64,000 bases of DNA. It comes from Alphaproteobacteria bacterium. GTDB taxonomy: Bacteria; Pseudomonadota; Alphaproteobacteria; Ferrovibrionales; Ferrovibrionaceae. The number at the start of each line of letters is the position of its first letter. The first letter of the stretch is position 1. A program made the position numbers and the translations under genes. The notes beneath the pieces were generated by a model. The model saw nothing but the letters and a program-made list of their open reading frames with translations. It was not told the DNA's origin and did no database searches. The stretch covers positions 248,001 to 312,000 of the forward strand of contig JAFKFH010000007.1 in NCBI GenBank assembly GCA_017307375.1, in the 5' to 3' direction. Shown here piece after piece: positions 8,790 through 17,210 of this stretch.

Positions 8790-9680
8790 ATGGACTGGGA
8801 TCACCTTCGTTTCGTCCTGGCGGTGGCCGATGCCGGCGGGCTGTCGCGTGCCGGCAAGGCGCTGCAGGTCGACCCGGCGACGATCACCCGGCGTCTCGAC
8901 GCGGTCGAGGCGCATCTGCGCTGCCGGCTGTTCCATCGCAGCCGCCGCGGCCTCGACCCGACGCCGGCCGGCGAGAAGCTGATCGCCCTGGCGCGGCGGA
9001 TGGATGCCGAGGTCCGCGCCGTCGCTCTGAGCCTGTCGCCCGAGGATCGCGGCCTGTCGGGCAGTGTGGTCATCACCGCGACCGAGGCCGTCGCCGCCGG
9101 CCTCGTGGCCCCGGCGCTGCCGGCGTTCCGCCGCCGCCATCCCGGCATATCCGTCGAGATCGCCACCGACATCCGCCTGTTCGACCTCGGCCGGCGCGAG
9201 GCCGATATTGCCCTGCGCCTCAGCCGGCCGCTGCAGGGCGATCTGAAGCTGCGCCGCCTCGGCGCGGTCGGTTACGGCCTCTATGCCTCGGCGGCCTATC
9301 TGGCGGCGCGCGGCCTGCCCCAGGCGGCCGACGGCTTCGCCGGCCATGACCTGATCGACTGGCCGGTCGATTACACGGTGATCCCGCAGGTGCCATGGCT
9401 GCGCGCCCGGGCCTATGCGGCCGCGGTGGCGATGCGTTCGAACAGCGCGTCGGCCCGGGCGGCGGCGGCGGCGGCCGGCAGCGGGATCGCGCTGCTGCCG
9501 CAGCTGATCGCCGCCGGCGATCCGCGCCTCGTGCCGATTGCGGCCGATCCGCCGGCCCAGGACCTTTGGCTGGTCAGCCATCGCGACCTGGCGGCCATGC
9601 CGAGGGTGCGCGCGATGCTGGACTATCTCGCGGAAGTGGCGGTTGCCGGGCTGGCCAGGTTTAGCCCAGCCGGCGGCTGA
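8790..9680 (+). CDS. LysR-family transcriptional regulator
   Basis: A 296-residue regulator. Residues 1-60 are a LysR winged helix-turn-helix (MDWDHLRFVLAVADAGGLSRAGKALQVD), followed by a linker helix and a periplasmic-binding-like effector domain (AADIALRL-like region). The frame is open from 8703, but the ATG at 8790 starts exactly at the HTH and follows AGGGCAGGG. It is divergent from argD, so argD is a candidate target; the effector is unknown. Its 3' end overlaps the convergent HAD gene by 20 bp. Confidence 0.88.
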   Translation: MDWDHLRFVLAVADAGGLSRAGKALQVDPATITRRLDAVEAHLRCRLFHRSRRGLDPTPAGEKLIALARRMDAEVRAVALSLSPEDRGLSGSVVITATEAVAAGLVAPALPAFRRRHPGISVEIATDIRLFDLGRREADIALRLSRPLQGDLKLRRLGAVGYGLYASAAYLAARGLPQAADGFAGHDLIDWPVDYTVIPQVPWLRARAYAAAVAMRSNSASARAAAAAAGSGIALLPQLIAAGDPRLVPIAADPPAQDLWLVSHRDLAAMPRVRAMLDYLAEVAVAGLARFSPAGG

Positions 9681-10320
9681 TGCCGTCGCGGATCTCGGAC
9701 CAGTCGGCGGCGAAGAGGTCGCTTTCCGGTGCCCGGGGAACCAGTGCCGCCAGCCGCGGATCCGCGACGAACTGGACGCAATAGGCATCCGGCACCGCGC
9801 GGCGGACCGAGCCGTGATGGGTGGGGATATCGTCGACGAAGGCGACCGGTGCCTCCGCCATCTCCTTCAGGCGACGGACCGCGCCGCCCTTCGAGCCGGT
9901 ATTGGCAATGATCGGGTAGTCCATGCCGGCCGCCTGCAGCGCCCGGCCCCGCGCCGGGGCCTGGGCCAGCGGCAGGTTCGACAGCACGACGACCTGCATC
10001 CGTTCGCTCAGTTCGGCCAGCGCCTCGGCCGCGCCCGGCACCGGCGCCAGCGTTTCGGTATGATCGACGAAGAATCCGGCCAGCAGCGCCGCGACCTCGG
10101 CCTGCGCCAGGGCGCTGTCGTCGGCGACACGCCGGATATTGCCGACCAGCGCGAAGGAGGTCAGCGCGATGGCACAGCCCTGGGTTTCCAGGTACTGCTC
10201 GAACCCCTGCATGAAATGGAACAGCACTTCGTCGGCATCGACGACGACCAGGGGGCGGCCCGGCGCCAGCGACAGCCGGGCGAGTTGCGCGTCCAGCGGG
10301 TTTTCCAGGCCGGCATCCAT
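9661..10320 (-). CDS. HAD-superfamily hydrolase
   Basis: A 219-residue haloacid dehalogenase-fold protein. Motif I is [12 protein letters not shown] (nucleophile Asp and general acid Asp), motif II is [10 protein letters not shown] and motif IV is [13 protein letters not shown]. This is the pattern of small phosphatases. The ATG at 10320 was preferred over an in-frame start at 10377, which would overlap the upstream DUF3572 gene. Substrate unknown. It follows the DUF3572 gene by 16 bp and overlaps the end of the convergent LysR gene. Confidence 0.78.
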   Translation of the reverse strand: MDAGLENPLDAQLARLSLAPGRPLVVVDADEVLFHFMQGFEQYLETQGCAIALTSFALVGNIRRVADDSALAQAEVAALLAGFFVDHTETLAPVPGAAEALAELSERMQVVVLSNLPLAQAPARGRALQAAGMDYPIIANTGSKGGAVRRLKEMAEAPVAFVDDIPTHHGSVRRAVPDAYCVQFVADPRLAALVPRAPESDLFAADWSEIRDGISRRLG

Positions 10321-10336
10321 GGCTCGATGCTTCCGT

Positions 10337-10609
10337 TCAGTATTCGGGGGCCGCGCCGGGCAGGGCGCGGCGGGCAATGGCGGGTTCGGTCGGCTCGATG
10401 CCGGCCCAGTCGGCGAAGGCGGTCAGCGCCGTCTCGTCGCCCAGCAGGTAGTCGAGGATGCCAGCCAGGAATTGCGGATCGGCGGCGCCGGCCCGCAGGT
10501 CGGTCGGCCCCAGGCCGCTCGCGGCCATGAAGCCGCCGAGGCGGTCGGGGTCGGAGGCCAGCCAGGTCAGGGCCTGGAGGGCCAGGGTTTCGGCCTGTTC
10601 GCGCTGCAT
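10337..10609 (-). CDS. DUF3572 family protein
   Basis: A 90-residue acidic helical protein beginning [19 protein letters not shown], with the family pattern of a conserved helix then a region about 'LGDE..L..FA'. DUF3572 is a small alphaproteobacterial family of unknown function that is typically encoded next to and divergent from divK, as here. It is the first gene of a two-gene unit with the HAD hydrolase. No catalytic motif or membrane segment is visible. Confidence 0.8.
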   Translation of the reverse strand: MQREQAETLALQALTWLASDPDRLGGFMAASGLGPTDLRAGAADPQFLAGILDYLLGDETALTAFADWAGIEPTEPAIARRALPGAAPEY

Positions 10610-10762
10610 CCGCCCAATCCACGCCAAACCGGCCGCGAAGGCAAGCCCGTTGAGCCGGCTGGCTTTATCCTGGCGCACTTGGCCGGTCGCCCCGGCGATG
10701 CTACTAATCAAGCCCGGCGGCGGTGGGGTCGCTCGCGGAAGATTATCCAGGGGGCGCCCTTC

Positions 10763-11128
10763 ATGAGCAAAACCGTCCTGATCGTCGAGGACAACGAGCT
10801 GAACATGAAGCTGTTTCATGACCTGCTCGATGCCCACGGCTACAAGACGATCCAGACCAAGGACGGCATGGAAGCCCTCAAGCTCGCCCGCGAGCAGCGG
10901 CCCGACCTGATCCTGATGGATATCCAGCTGCCCGAGGTTTCCGGCCTCGAAGTGACCAAGTGGATCAAGGAAGACGAGAACCTGCGGGCCATTCCGGTCA
11001 TCGCCGTCACCGCCTTCGCGATGAAGGGCGATGCCGAGAAGATGCGCGACGGCGGCTGCGAGGCCTATATCGCCAAGCCGATCTCGGTCACCGAATTCAT
11101 CGAGACGGTGCGCCGCTTCCTCGGCTGA
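10763..11128 (+). CDS. divK: Single-domain response regulator DivK
   Basis: A 121-residue stand-alone receiver domain. It has the acidic pair in VEDNELN, phosphoacceptor D53 in [10 protein letters not shown], the switch threonine in VTAFAM and the lysine in AKPIS. In Caulobacter DivK is phosphorylated by PleC/DivJ and controls the DivL-CckA-CtrA cell-cycle pathway. Length, sequence and position upstream of a pleD-like gene and divergent from DUF3572 fix the identity. The ATG at 10763 follows AGGGGGCG. Confidence 0.94.
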   Translation: MSKTVLIVEDNELNMKLFHDLLDAHGYKTIQTKDGMEALKLAREQRPDLILMDIQLPEVSGLEVTKWIKEDENLRAIPVIAVTAFAMKGDAEKMRDGGCEAYIAKPISVTEFIETVRRFLG

Positions 11129-11141
11129 CCGGGGCTGACCG

Positions 11142-12488
11142 GTGGCCGGCCGGATCCTTGTCGTCGACGGCATCGCGCGCAACCGGCGGCTGCTCGAGGC
11201 AAGCCTTGCCAGCGAATATTTCAACGTGCTGGCCGCCCGTACCGGCCAGGAGGCGATCGAGCTTGCGCGCAGCCAGCGCCCCGACCTCGTCCTGCTCGAC
11301 GCCGGGATCGGCGATTTCGACGGGTTCGAGGTGTGCCGGCGGCTGAAGGCGCAGCCCGAAACCGCGCATATCCCGGTGGTGATGCTGACCGCGCTGTCCG
11401 ATCCCGGCGAGCGGGTGCGCGGGCTGGAGGCCGGGGCGGACGATTTCCTGACCAAGCCGGTCGAGGACGTCGCGCTGTTCGCCCGCGTCCGCGCCCTGAT
11501 CCGGCTGAAGCGGATGGCCGACGAACTGCGCCTGCGCGAACGGACCATCGCCTCGTTCGGCGCGTTGCAGCCGCTGGTCTACGACGAGGCCGAAAGCCTG
11601 GGCGGCGCCCGTCTGCTGCTGGTCGAGGATCGGCGGGACGAAGCGGTGGCGCTGACCGCGATGCTGGCGACCATCGCCGGCCATGTGCGGCTGGTCGATG
11701 CGGTGCCTGCCGCCCTCGACCTCGCCGCGTCGGAGGATTTCGACATCGTCGTCGTCAGCCTCGATCTCGCCGACGACAAGGCGGTGGCACTGTGCGCCCG
11801 GCTGCGCCAATCGGAACTGACGCGCTTCACCCCGATCATCGTGCTGGCCGAGCCGGGCGAGCAGCAGCGGGTTGCCCGCGCGCTGGAACTGGGCGTCAAC
11901 GACTACCTGCTGCGGCCGGTCGATCGCAACGAGATGGCTGCCCGCGCCCGCGCCCAGATCCGGCGCAAGCGCTATCACGACCGGCTGCGCCATCGGTTGA
12001 TGACATCCTTGTCGCTCAGCGTCACCGATCCGCTGACCGGCCTGTACAGCCGGCGCTATCTGCACGCCCATCTCGACCAGATGCTGATCCGCAGCCAAGA
12101 CGAGGCGATGCGTACCGCGCTGATCCTGATCGACCTGGATCACTTCGCCGCGCTGAATCGCGAGCATGGCTTTGCCGCCGGCGACCAGGTGCTGCGCGAT
12201 TGCGCCCTGCGGCTGCAGCGCAACCTGCGCGGCTTCGACCTGGCCTGCCGTTATGGCGGCGAGACCTTCGCGATTCTCCTGTCGGACGTCGACGGCAACA
12301 TCGCCGAACGGGTCGCCATGCGCCTGAACGCGGTGCTGTCGGGCGAGCCGGCGCGGCCGCACGGGGCCAAGTCGCCGATTTCGCTGAGCGCGTCGATCGG
12401 TCTCGGCGTCGCCCTGGCCGGCGACGATGCGGGCAAGCTGGTCGCCCGCGCCCACGATGCGCTGGTGGCGGCCAAGGCACGGCGGTAG
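11142..12488 (+). CDS. pleD: PleD-like double-receiver GGDEF protein with altered active site
   Basis: A 448-residue protein with the PleD architecture: receiver 1 (residues about 1-120), receiver 2 (about 150-275) and a GGDEF domain (about 290-448). It starts at a GTG 13 bp after divK. Two key sites are changed. The Mg-binding acidic pair of receiver 1 is D9-G10 instead of Asp-Asp, although phosphoacceptor D53 is present. The GGDEF motif at 372-376 reads GGETF, so the second acidic residue is threonine. The RxxD inhibitory site (R363-G-F-D366) is intact. PleD normally makes c-di-GMP at the stalked pole; this copy may have reduced or no cyclase activity and might bind c-di-GMP instead, which is inference. 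Confidence 0.88.
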   Translation: MAGRILVVDGIARNRRLLEASLASEYFNVLAARTGQEAIELARSQRPDLVLLDAGIGDFDGFEVCRRLKAQPETAHIPVVMLTALSDPGERVRGLEAGADDFLTKPVEDVALFARVRALIRLKRMADELRLRERTIASFGALQPLVYDEAESLGGARLLLVEDRRDEAVALTAMLATIAGHVRLVDAVPAALDLAASEDFDIVVVSLDLADDKAVALCARLRQSELTRFTPIIVLAEPGEQQRVARALELGVNDYLLRPVDRNEMAARARAQIRRKRYHDRLRHRLMTSLSLSVTDPLTGLYSRRYLHAHLDQMLIRSQDEAMRTALILIDLDHFAALNREHGFAAGDQVLRDCALRLQRNLRGFDLACRYGGETFAILLSDVDGNIAERVAMRLNAVLSGEPARPHGAKSPISLSASIGLGVALAGDDAGKLVARAHDALVAAKARR

Positions 12489-12515
12489 CGGTCGGCCGAT
12501 GCCGCAGTAACGCCA

Positions 12516-12541
12516 AAAGGCCCGGGCGAACCCGGGCCTTT
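12516..12541. terminator. Bidirectional Rho-independent terminator between pleD and rpmG
   Basis: An 11-bp perfect stem, AAAGGCCCGGG with CCCGGGCCTTT, and a CGAA tetraloop. The A run on one side and T run on the other let it serve the plus-strand divK-pleD operon and the minus-strand rpmG gene. Confidence 0.85.
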
Positions 12542-12566
12542 GTCGCAGACGATCGGGTGCCCGATC

Positions 12567-12734
12567 TTACTTGATCTTGGTTTCCTTGAACTCGACATGC
12601 TTGCGCACGATCGGGTCGTACTTGTTCAAGGACATCTTCTCAGCCTTGGCGCGGGGGTTCTTCTTGGTGACATAGAAGTAACCAGTGCCGGCGCTGCTCA
12701 GCAGTTTGATCTTCAGGGTGGTCGGCTTCGCCAT
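12567..12734 (-). CDS. rpmG: 50S ribosomal protein L33
   Basis: A 55-residue basic protein starting [20 protein letters not shown] and ending [10 protein letters not shown], the standard alphaproteobacterial L33 without the zinc-binding cysteines (zinc-independent type). It is a structural component of the large ribosomal subunit near the E site. The start ATG is at 12734. It is a single-gene unit ending at the shared terminator with pleD. Confidence 0.96.
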   Translation of the reverse strand: MAKPTTLKIKLLSSAGTGYFYVTKKNPRAKAEKMSLNKYDPIVRKHVEFKETKIK

Positions 12735-12799
12735 AACTTAAGTCTCCGGCGCCAAAGGTCGAATTCGAGGTGCGGAACATAGCCAGTTTCGCCCAGGAG

Positions 12800-13969
12800 T
12801 CAAGCCGCAGAGCGGCTTTGCCACAGGAAGACGGTGAAACCCAGGCTGGCGGCTGCCATGTAGATCGCCAGGCCGTGCGGCGGCAGGGCCTGCATCGCCG
12901 CCCCCGCCGTCAGCGGCCCGAGCAGCGCGCCGACGCCCCACATCAGGCTGAGCAGGGCGTAGACCGCCACCAGCCGCCCGCCCTGGAAGCGGGCGCCGAC
13001 CACGGCCAGCATGATCGTGTAGATGCCGACGAACAGGCCGCCCCAGGCGAATTCGAGCACCATGGCGGCCGTCGGATGGCCGATCACCAGCGGGTGGCCG
13101 GCGACGAGAATCGTGGCGGCGACGCTGCAGACCAGCATCACCCGCCGCCGCCCCAGCCGGTCGGCCGCCCAGCCGATCGGGTATTGCAGTACGATCGAGC
13201 CGACCAGGAAGGCGGTGACGAGAAGCGGCGCGCGCGCCTCGGACCAGCCATGCTGGATCGCATAGAGCGGCAGCATCGACAGGACGGCCGAATCGAGACA
13301 GGCGTTCAGGACCATGATCGCCATCGCGATCGGCGCCAGCGCCATGTAGCGCCAGCGGACCTTGTGGCCGCCGGCGCCGAGCTGCGGCTCGACCACCCGC
13401 GACGGCCACATGGTCAGCCCGGCCGCGGCGATCAGGGCCATGGCGATCAGGAAGGGCAGCCAGCCGTCGATGCCCGACATCGACAGGATCGTCGGGCCGA
13501 TGGCGAAGCCGAGCGACAGCGAGGAGGTGTAGATCGCCATCGTCCGGCCGCGCGTCGCGTCGTCGGCGACCTGGTTGATCCAGGTCTCCGACAGCACGAA
13601 CAGGGCGTTGACCGCCGCGCCCAGCACGATGCGCAGCGGGAACCAGATCCAGATGTTGGGCAGGGCGGCGATCAGCGCGAGGGTGACGATGGCCAGCGCC
13701 AGCGCCGACAGGATCAGCCGCCGTGGCCCGAAACGGGCGGCAAGCGCCGGCAGGCTGAAGGTCGTGGCCAGAATCCCGACCGCATGCATCGCCGAATTGA
13801 CGCCGATCAGGGCGTCCGAGGCGCCCTGGCGGGCCATCAGCAACGCGATCAGCGGCGCGGTCAGGCCATAGGTGAGGCCGAAGACCGAGATGCAGGCGAT
13901 GACGGCGGCGAGGGTGATGCGCCGGGTGGCGGGATCGAGGCTCGGCGCCGAGTCGGACGTCGTGGCCAT
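12800..13969 (-). CDS. Major facilitator superfamily transporter
   Basis: A 389-residue inner-membrane protein with twelve predicted helices. The loop 2-3 region reads ARFGPRRLIL, similar to the MFS motif, and WAADRLGRRRVMLV repeats it after helix 8. The SETWINQVADDATRGRTMAIY stretch resembles the YcaD/UMF-like MFS subgroup. Substrate unknown. Expressed on its own, 57 bp downstream of the NUDIX pair on the same strand. Confidence 0.84.
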   Translation of the reverse strand: MATTSDSAPSLDPATRRITLAAVIACISVFGLTYGLTAPLIALLMARQGASDALIGVNSAMHAVGILATTFSLPALAARFGPRRLILSALALAIVTLALIAALPNIWIWFPLRIVLGAAVNALFVLSETWINQVADDATRGRTMAIYTSSLSLGFAIGPTILSMSGIDGWLPFLIAMALIAAAGLTMWPSRVVEPQLGAGGHKVRWRYMALAPIAMAIMVLNACLDSAVLSMLPLYAIQHGWSEARAPLLVTAFLVGSIVLQYPIGWAADRLGRRRVMLVCSVAATILVAGHPLVIGHPTAAMVLEFAWGGLFVGIYTIMLAVVGARFQGGRLVAVYALLSLMWGVGALLGPLTAGAAMQALPPHGLAIYMAAASLGFTVFLWQSRSAA

Positions 13970-14026
13970 TCGACTGGTACTCCGGCGGCTGCGGGACGGC
14001 GTTTCTATCCCGCCGACGGCGGCCTG

Positions 14027-14635
14027 TCACCCGTGGCGGATCACCGGGCGGTTGCGGCGGTAGCTGTAGAGCTTCACGGTCGGCCGCCGGCCGATGCCGT
14101 CGCGCGCGAGATCCTGCAGGATGAATTCGGTGATGTCGGCCAGCGGCAGGCGCAATGCCTCGTCGAGCGGGCGGAACCCCAATTCGACCAGTTCGCCCGA
14201 ACCGCCCAGCGTGCCGGTCGCACCTTCGGCCCGGGCGACGAGGAACCGGGCATGGAAGCGAATCGGGCTATCGGGCGGGGTGATCGCCCGGGCGAGCACG
14301 TCGAGGCCGGAAAGATCGGCCTCGACCCGGCCGTCGACCTCGCGGCCCAGCACCAGGCCGGTTTCCTCATGCGTCTCCCGAATCGCGGCGACGCCGATCG
14401 CGCGGGCCTGGCGGCCCAGCCGGGCGGCGACGTCGGGGGCGAGGTCGCGCAACACCGGCGCCTTGGCATCGGCCGGATCGATCCGGCCGCCGGGAAAGAC
14501 GTACATGTTGGGCATGAAGCGATGGGCGGCGACACGCCGGCCCATCAGCACCTCGAGCCCGGCGGTTCCCTCGCGCAGCAGGACCAGGGTGGCCGCGTCG
14601 CGCGGCCGCACGCCCCTCATTCCTGGCGCCCTCAT
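14027..14635 (-). CDS. NUDIX hydrolase, downstream copy
   Basis: A 202-residue NUDIX-fold pyrophosphohydrolase. The Nudix box is spread as in the large CoA-type subgroup: FPGGRID after VLMGRR, then IRETHEETGLVLG (RExxEE). The start ATG at 14635 overlaps the stop of the upstream NUDIX gene (ATGA), indicating translational coupling. A second ATG lies at 14620. The two NUDIX proteins share the order of motifs, including GGSGEL near residue 160, so they probably arose by tandem duplication. Confidence 0.84.
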   Translation of the reverse strand: MRAPGMRGVRPRDAATLVLLREGTAGLEVLMGRRVAAHRFMPNMYVFPGGRIDPADAKAPVLRDLAPDVAARLGRQARAIGVAAIRETHEETGLVLGREVDGRVEADLSGLDVLARAITPPDSPIRFHARFLVARAEGATGTLGGSGELVELGFRPLDEALRLPLADITEFILQDLARDGIGRRPTVKLYSYRRNRPVIRHG

Positions 14636-15315
14636 TCCTGCCGAACGATGCGGCGTTCGCCGCGCATCGTCCAGACCTGCACGGGGCCGCCGGCGATGCG
14701 CGGCCCGCGGATCGCGGCGGCGATCATGTCGAAGACCAGCCGGGTGATGTTGGGCAGCTTCAGCCCGGCGATTTCCGGCAGCGGTACCCAGGCGATGTCG
14801 GCCAGTTCGCCGGAACCGCCGAGCTCGCCGACCGCGCGGCTGCCATCGGCCACCAGGAAGCGCGAATTGAAGCGCACGGGCCGGGAGACCGGCGTCACCG
14901 CCCGCACGACATAGTCGATACCGGCGAGATCGGGGGCAAGGCCGCCCTCGAAGAACGCGGCCCAATGCGGCGCCACCGGGGCGCCGGCCAGCGGATCGGC
15001 GGCGGCCAGCCGCAGGCCGGTTTCCTCGAAGGTTTCGCGGATCGCGGCCATCGCCAGCGCCCGGCCGCGGCGCCGGCCGTTGACGTCGAGGCGGGCGCCG
15101 ACTTCCGGGATCAACTCGCTTGCCGCACGGACCCGGCCGTCGCCGGGTTCGACCCGGCCGCCGGGAAAGACGTACATGCCGGCCCAGGGGCCGGAGGTTT
15201 CGGCACGCCGCCCCATCAGCACTTCCGGATGGGACCGGCCGGGGCGGTGGAGGATCAGGGTAGCGCTGTCGCGGACCTTGCGGGCTTTCGGTTTAGGCGT
15301 ATCCGTCACATCCAT
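14632..15315 (-). CDS. NUDIX hydrolase, upstream copy
   Basis: A 227-residue NUDIX protein of the same subgroup as its downstream neighbour: EVLMGRR, YVFPGGRVEPGD, then IRETFEETGLRLA and later LGGSGELADI. Members of this subgroup hydrolyse nucleoside diphosphate derivatives or CoA esters; the substrate here is unknown. The ATG at 15315 lies inside the end of corA (10-bp overlap), so it is probably co-transcribed with corA. The reading frame stays open upstream to 16299, but that part is only a shadow of corA. Confidence 0.85.
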   Translation of the reverse strand: MDVTDTPKPKARKVRDSATLILHRPGRSHPEVLMGRRAETSGPWAGMYVFPGGRVEPGDGRVRAASELIPEVGARLDVNGRRRGRALAMAAIRETFEETGLRLAAADPLAGAPVAPHWAAFFEGGLAPDLAGIDYVVRAVTPVSRPVRFNSRFLVADGSRAVGELGGSGELADIAWVPLPEIAGLKLPNITRLVFDMIAAAIRGPRIAGGPVQVWTMRGERRIVRQE

Positions 15316-16292
15316 CCGCGTCGCTTGAAGTACCAGTAGGGCAGTACGGCCGACAGCACCATCAGGATCAGGGCGACGAAATAGCCGTATTCCCATTTCA
15401 GTTCCGGCATGGCCTCGAAGTTCATGCCGTAGATCGAGGCGATCAGGGTGGGCGGCAGGAACACCATCGCCGCCACCGAGAAGATCTTGATGATCGCGGT
15501 CTGCTCGATGTTGATCAAGCCCAATGAGGCGTCGAGCAGGAAACCGCCCTTCTGCGCGACCGACTTGGCATAGTCCTGCAGCGACTGCAGGTCGCGCGAA
15601 ATCGACTTCACCCGGGTCTTGAGGTCCTTGTGGCCCTTCATCTCGGCGATCAGCGCGCCGTAGAACGAGGTCAGGCGGTAGAGCGAGACCAGGGTGTCCT
15701 GGCAGCGGCTGGTCAGATCCTCGATCCGGCCGAGCTTGATCAGCACATCCTCGAGATCGGTGTTCTTCTGCTTGCCCTTGGTGCCGATCGAGCGCTTGCG
15801 GAACACTTCCTTCGACAGGCTGTCGAATTCCAGGCCGGTATGTTCGAGCACGTCGGCCATGCGGTCGGTGATGGTTTCCAACAGGCCCATCAGCACCAGG
15901 TCGGGGGCTGCCGCCATGTCCGGGGCGCGGGCGGCGCGCAGCGGGAAGACGCGGAACGACGCGGGGTCGGCATAGCGCAGCGTGACCAGCGCCCGCGGAT
16001 TGCGGATGAAGGTGACCGCCGCGTTCTCCGGCTGGTCGGTATCGGCGTGATAGAGGATCGAGGCCGTCAGGTAGAGCGAGTCGCCCTCGCGGTAGAGGCG
16101 GCTGGAGATCTCGATCTCCTGCATCTCCTCGCGGGTCGGCGCCTCGATGCCGAGGGCCTGTTCGACGACCTGTTCCTCCTGCTTGGTCGGTTCCAGCAGG
16201 TCGATCCAGACCACGTTGTCGGGAAGGCTGCCGTCTGCCAGGAACTCGGTCTTGCGCAGACCGCCATCGGCGAAACCATAGATTGCAATCAT
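15306..16292 (-). CDS. corA: CorA-family magnesium/divalent cation channel
   Basis: A 328-residue inner-membrane protein with a long cytoplasmic N-terminal domain and two C-terminal helices. The channel signature YGMNFE sits between the helices, followed by an acidic periplasmic loop (AMPELKWE) and a basic C terminus (YFKRRGWM). CorA forms a pentamer that carries Mg2+, and some homologues carry Co2+, Ni2+ or Zn2+. It is the first gene of a corA-NUDIX-NUDIX unit. The start is the ATG at 16292. Confidence 0.93.
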   Translation of the reverse strand: MIAIYGFADGGLRKTEFLADGSLPDNVVWIDLLEPTKQEEQVVEQALGIEAPTREEMQEIEISSRLYREGDSLYLTASILYHADTDQPENAAVTFIRNPRALVTLRYADPASFRVFPLRAARAPDMAAAPDLVLMGLLETITDRMADVLEHTGLEFDSLSKEVFRKRSIGTKGKQKNTDLEDVLIKLGRIEDLTSRCQDTLVSLYRLTSFYGALIAEMKGHKDLKTRVKSISRDLQSLQDYAKSVAQKGGFLLDASLGLINIEQTAIIKIFSVAAMVFLPPTLIASIYGMNFEAMPELKWEYGYFVALILMVLSAVLPYWYFKRRGWM

Positions 16293-16415
16293 GCCTCACC
16301 CTTGCCCAGGCTCAAGGAGCGGGGCGGTTGTACCCCGTCTTGACGCCGGAAGAAAGGCGCGCCGCGGCGATTCAAACAATTGTCACATTGGGCAGGGGAG
16401 GCCGGGCCGCAGCGT

Positions 16416-16441
16416 CCGCCCGGCGCGCATCAGCCGGGCGG
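16416..16441. terminator. Hairpin downstream of the RiPP operon
   Basis: A 9-bp perfect inverted repeat (CCGCCCGGC with GCCGGGCGG) and an 8-nt loop, 28 bp past the stop of the last RiPP-locus gene. It lacks a clear T tract, so the terminator call is tentative. Confidence 0.4.
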
Positions 16442-16468
16442 CAGCGGGCCTCGAAGTCGCGGGCGCGG

Positions 16469-17185
16469 TCAGTCCCAGACGGCGTCGGCGATGCGGCCGT
16501 CTTCGGACAGCACCAGGGTCAGGCGGTTCGGATTGGGGTCGAGCACCGGGATGCCGTCGGTCGGCCGGATGATCCGCAGCAGCGGCGGCAGCGCCTCCTC
16601 CTTCAGCTGGTCGGCGGCGGGCACGCCGGCGGGGGCGGACGCCCCCTTGGCGACGAAATACTTGCCGACGCAGGTGCCGCAATCCTCGGGACCCTTGGTC
16701 TCGGCCGCGCCGGGCAGCGTCTTCAGGGTCAGCGCGTTGGTGGCCGAGCGGACGCGGATGCCCTTGAACGGATGGTCCTTGCCGATCGGCAGGATGGTGT
16801 CCATCGGCATGAACCCTTCCGCCTTGACATATTCGGCGGGCGGAATGGCCAGCAGGATCACCTCCAGGATGCCGTCGGCTGGCGCGCCGCGGGTCAGCGG
16901 GACCAGCTGCGGCGAGGTCCAGGCCCCGGACGAGGCGAGGCCGGTGACCCGCACATAGTCGGTCGGCGTCCCCTTGGACGAGCGCAGGATCTCGACCGAG
17001 GTGACGGCCAGCACCGGCCACGCCTTCTCGCTCGATTCGGGCACCGTGGCCCCGGCGGGCGCGCCGGGAATCGGATAGCCGGCGCCCGGGCCGCGGCCCG
17101 GCGGCGGGGAGGCCTGCGACTGGGCCAGGGCCGGCGCGGCCGCCAGCGCCGCCACGACCGCGGAAGCAAGAATCAGTCTTTTCAT
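16469..17185 (-). CDS. Secreted protein of unknown family in the Grr-type RiPP locus
   Basis: A 238-residue protein with a clear Sec signal peptide (MKRLILASAVVAALAAAPALAQ), then a Pro/Gly-rich linker (about residues 23-50) and a globular part of about 185 residues. It carries one close cysteine pair (CGTC, in EDCGTCVGKYFVAKG) and a stretch HPFKGIRVRSATNALTLK. The frame is open further upstream to 17266, but the ATG at 17185 has a strong ribosome binding site (GGAGG) and starts the signal peptide. It follows the maturase gene by 25 bp. I do not recognise the family. It does not look like GrrP, the solute-binding-like third protein of many GRRM loci. A periplasmic role in handling the modified peptide is inference from position. 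Confidence 0.72.
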   Translation of the reverse strand: MKRLILASAVVAALAAAPALAQSQASPPPGRGPGAGYPIPGAPAGATVPESSEKAWPVLAVTSVEILRSSKGTPTDYVRVTGLASSGAWTSPQLVPLTRGAPADGILEVILLAIPPAEYVKAEGFMPMDTILPIGKDHPFKGIRVRSATNALTLKTLPGAAETKGPEDCGTCVGKYFVAKGASAPAGVPAADQLKEEALPPLLRIIRPTDGIPVLDPNPNRLTLVLSEDGRIADAVWD

Positions 17186-17210
17186 CACGTCCTCCAGGAG
17201 CGCCAAGGGG

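Noticed and set aside
16469-17185. Third RiPP-locus gene as GrrP
   Set aside because: GrrP proteins resemble periplasmic solute-binding proteins; this sequence lacks that pattern and carries a CGTC pair instead.
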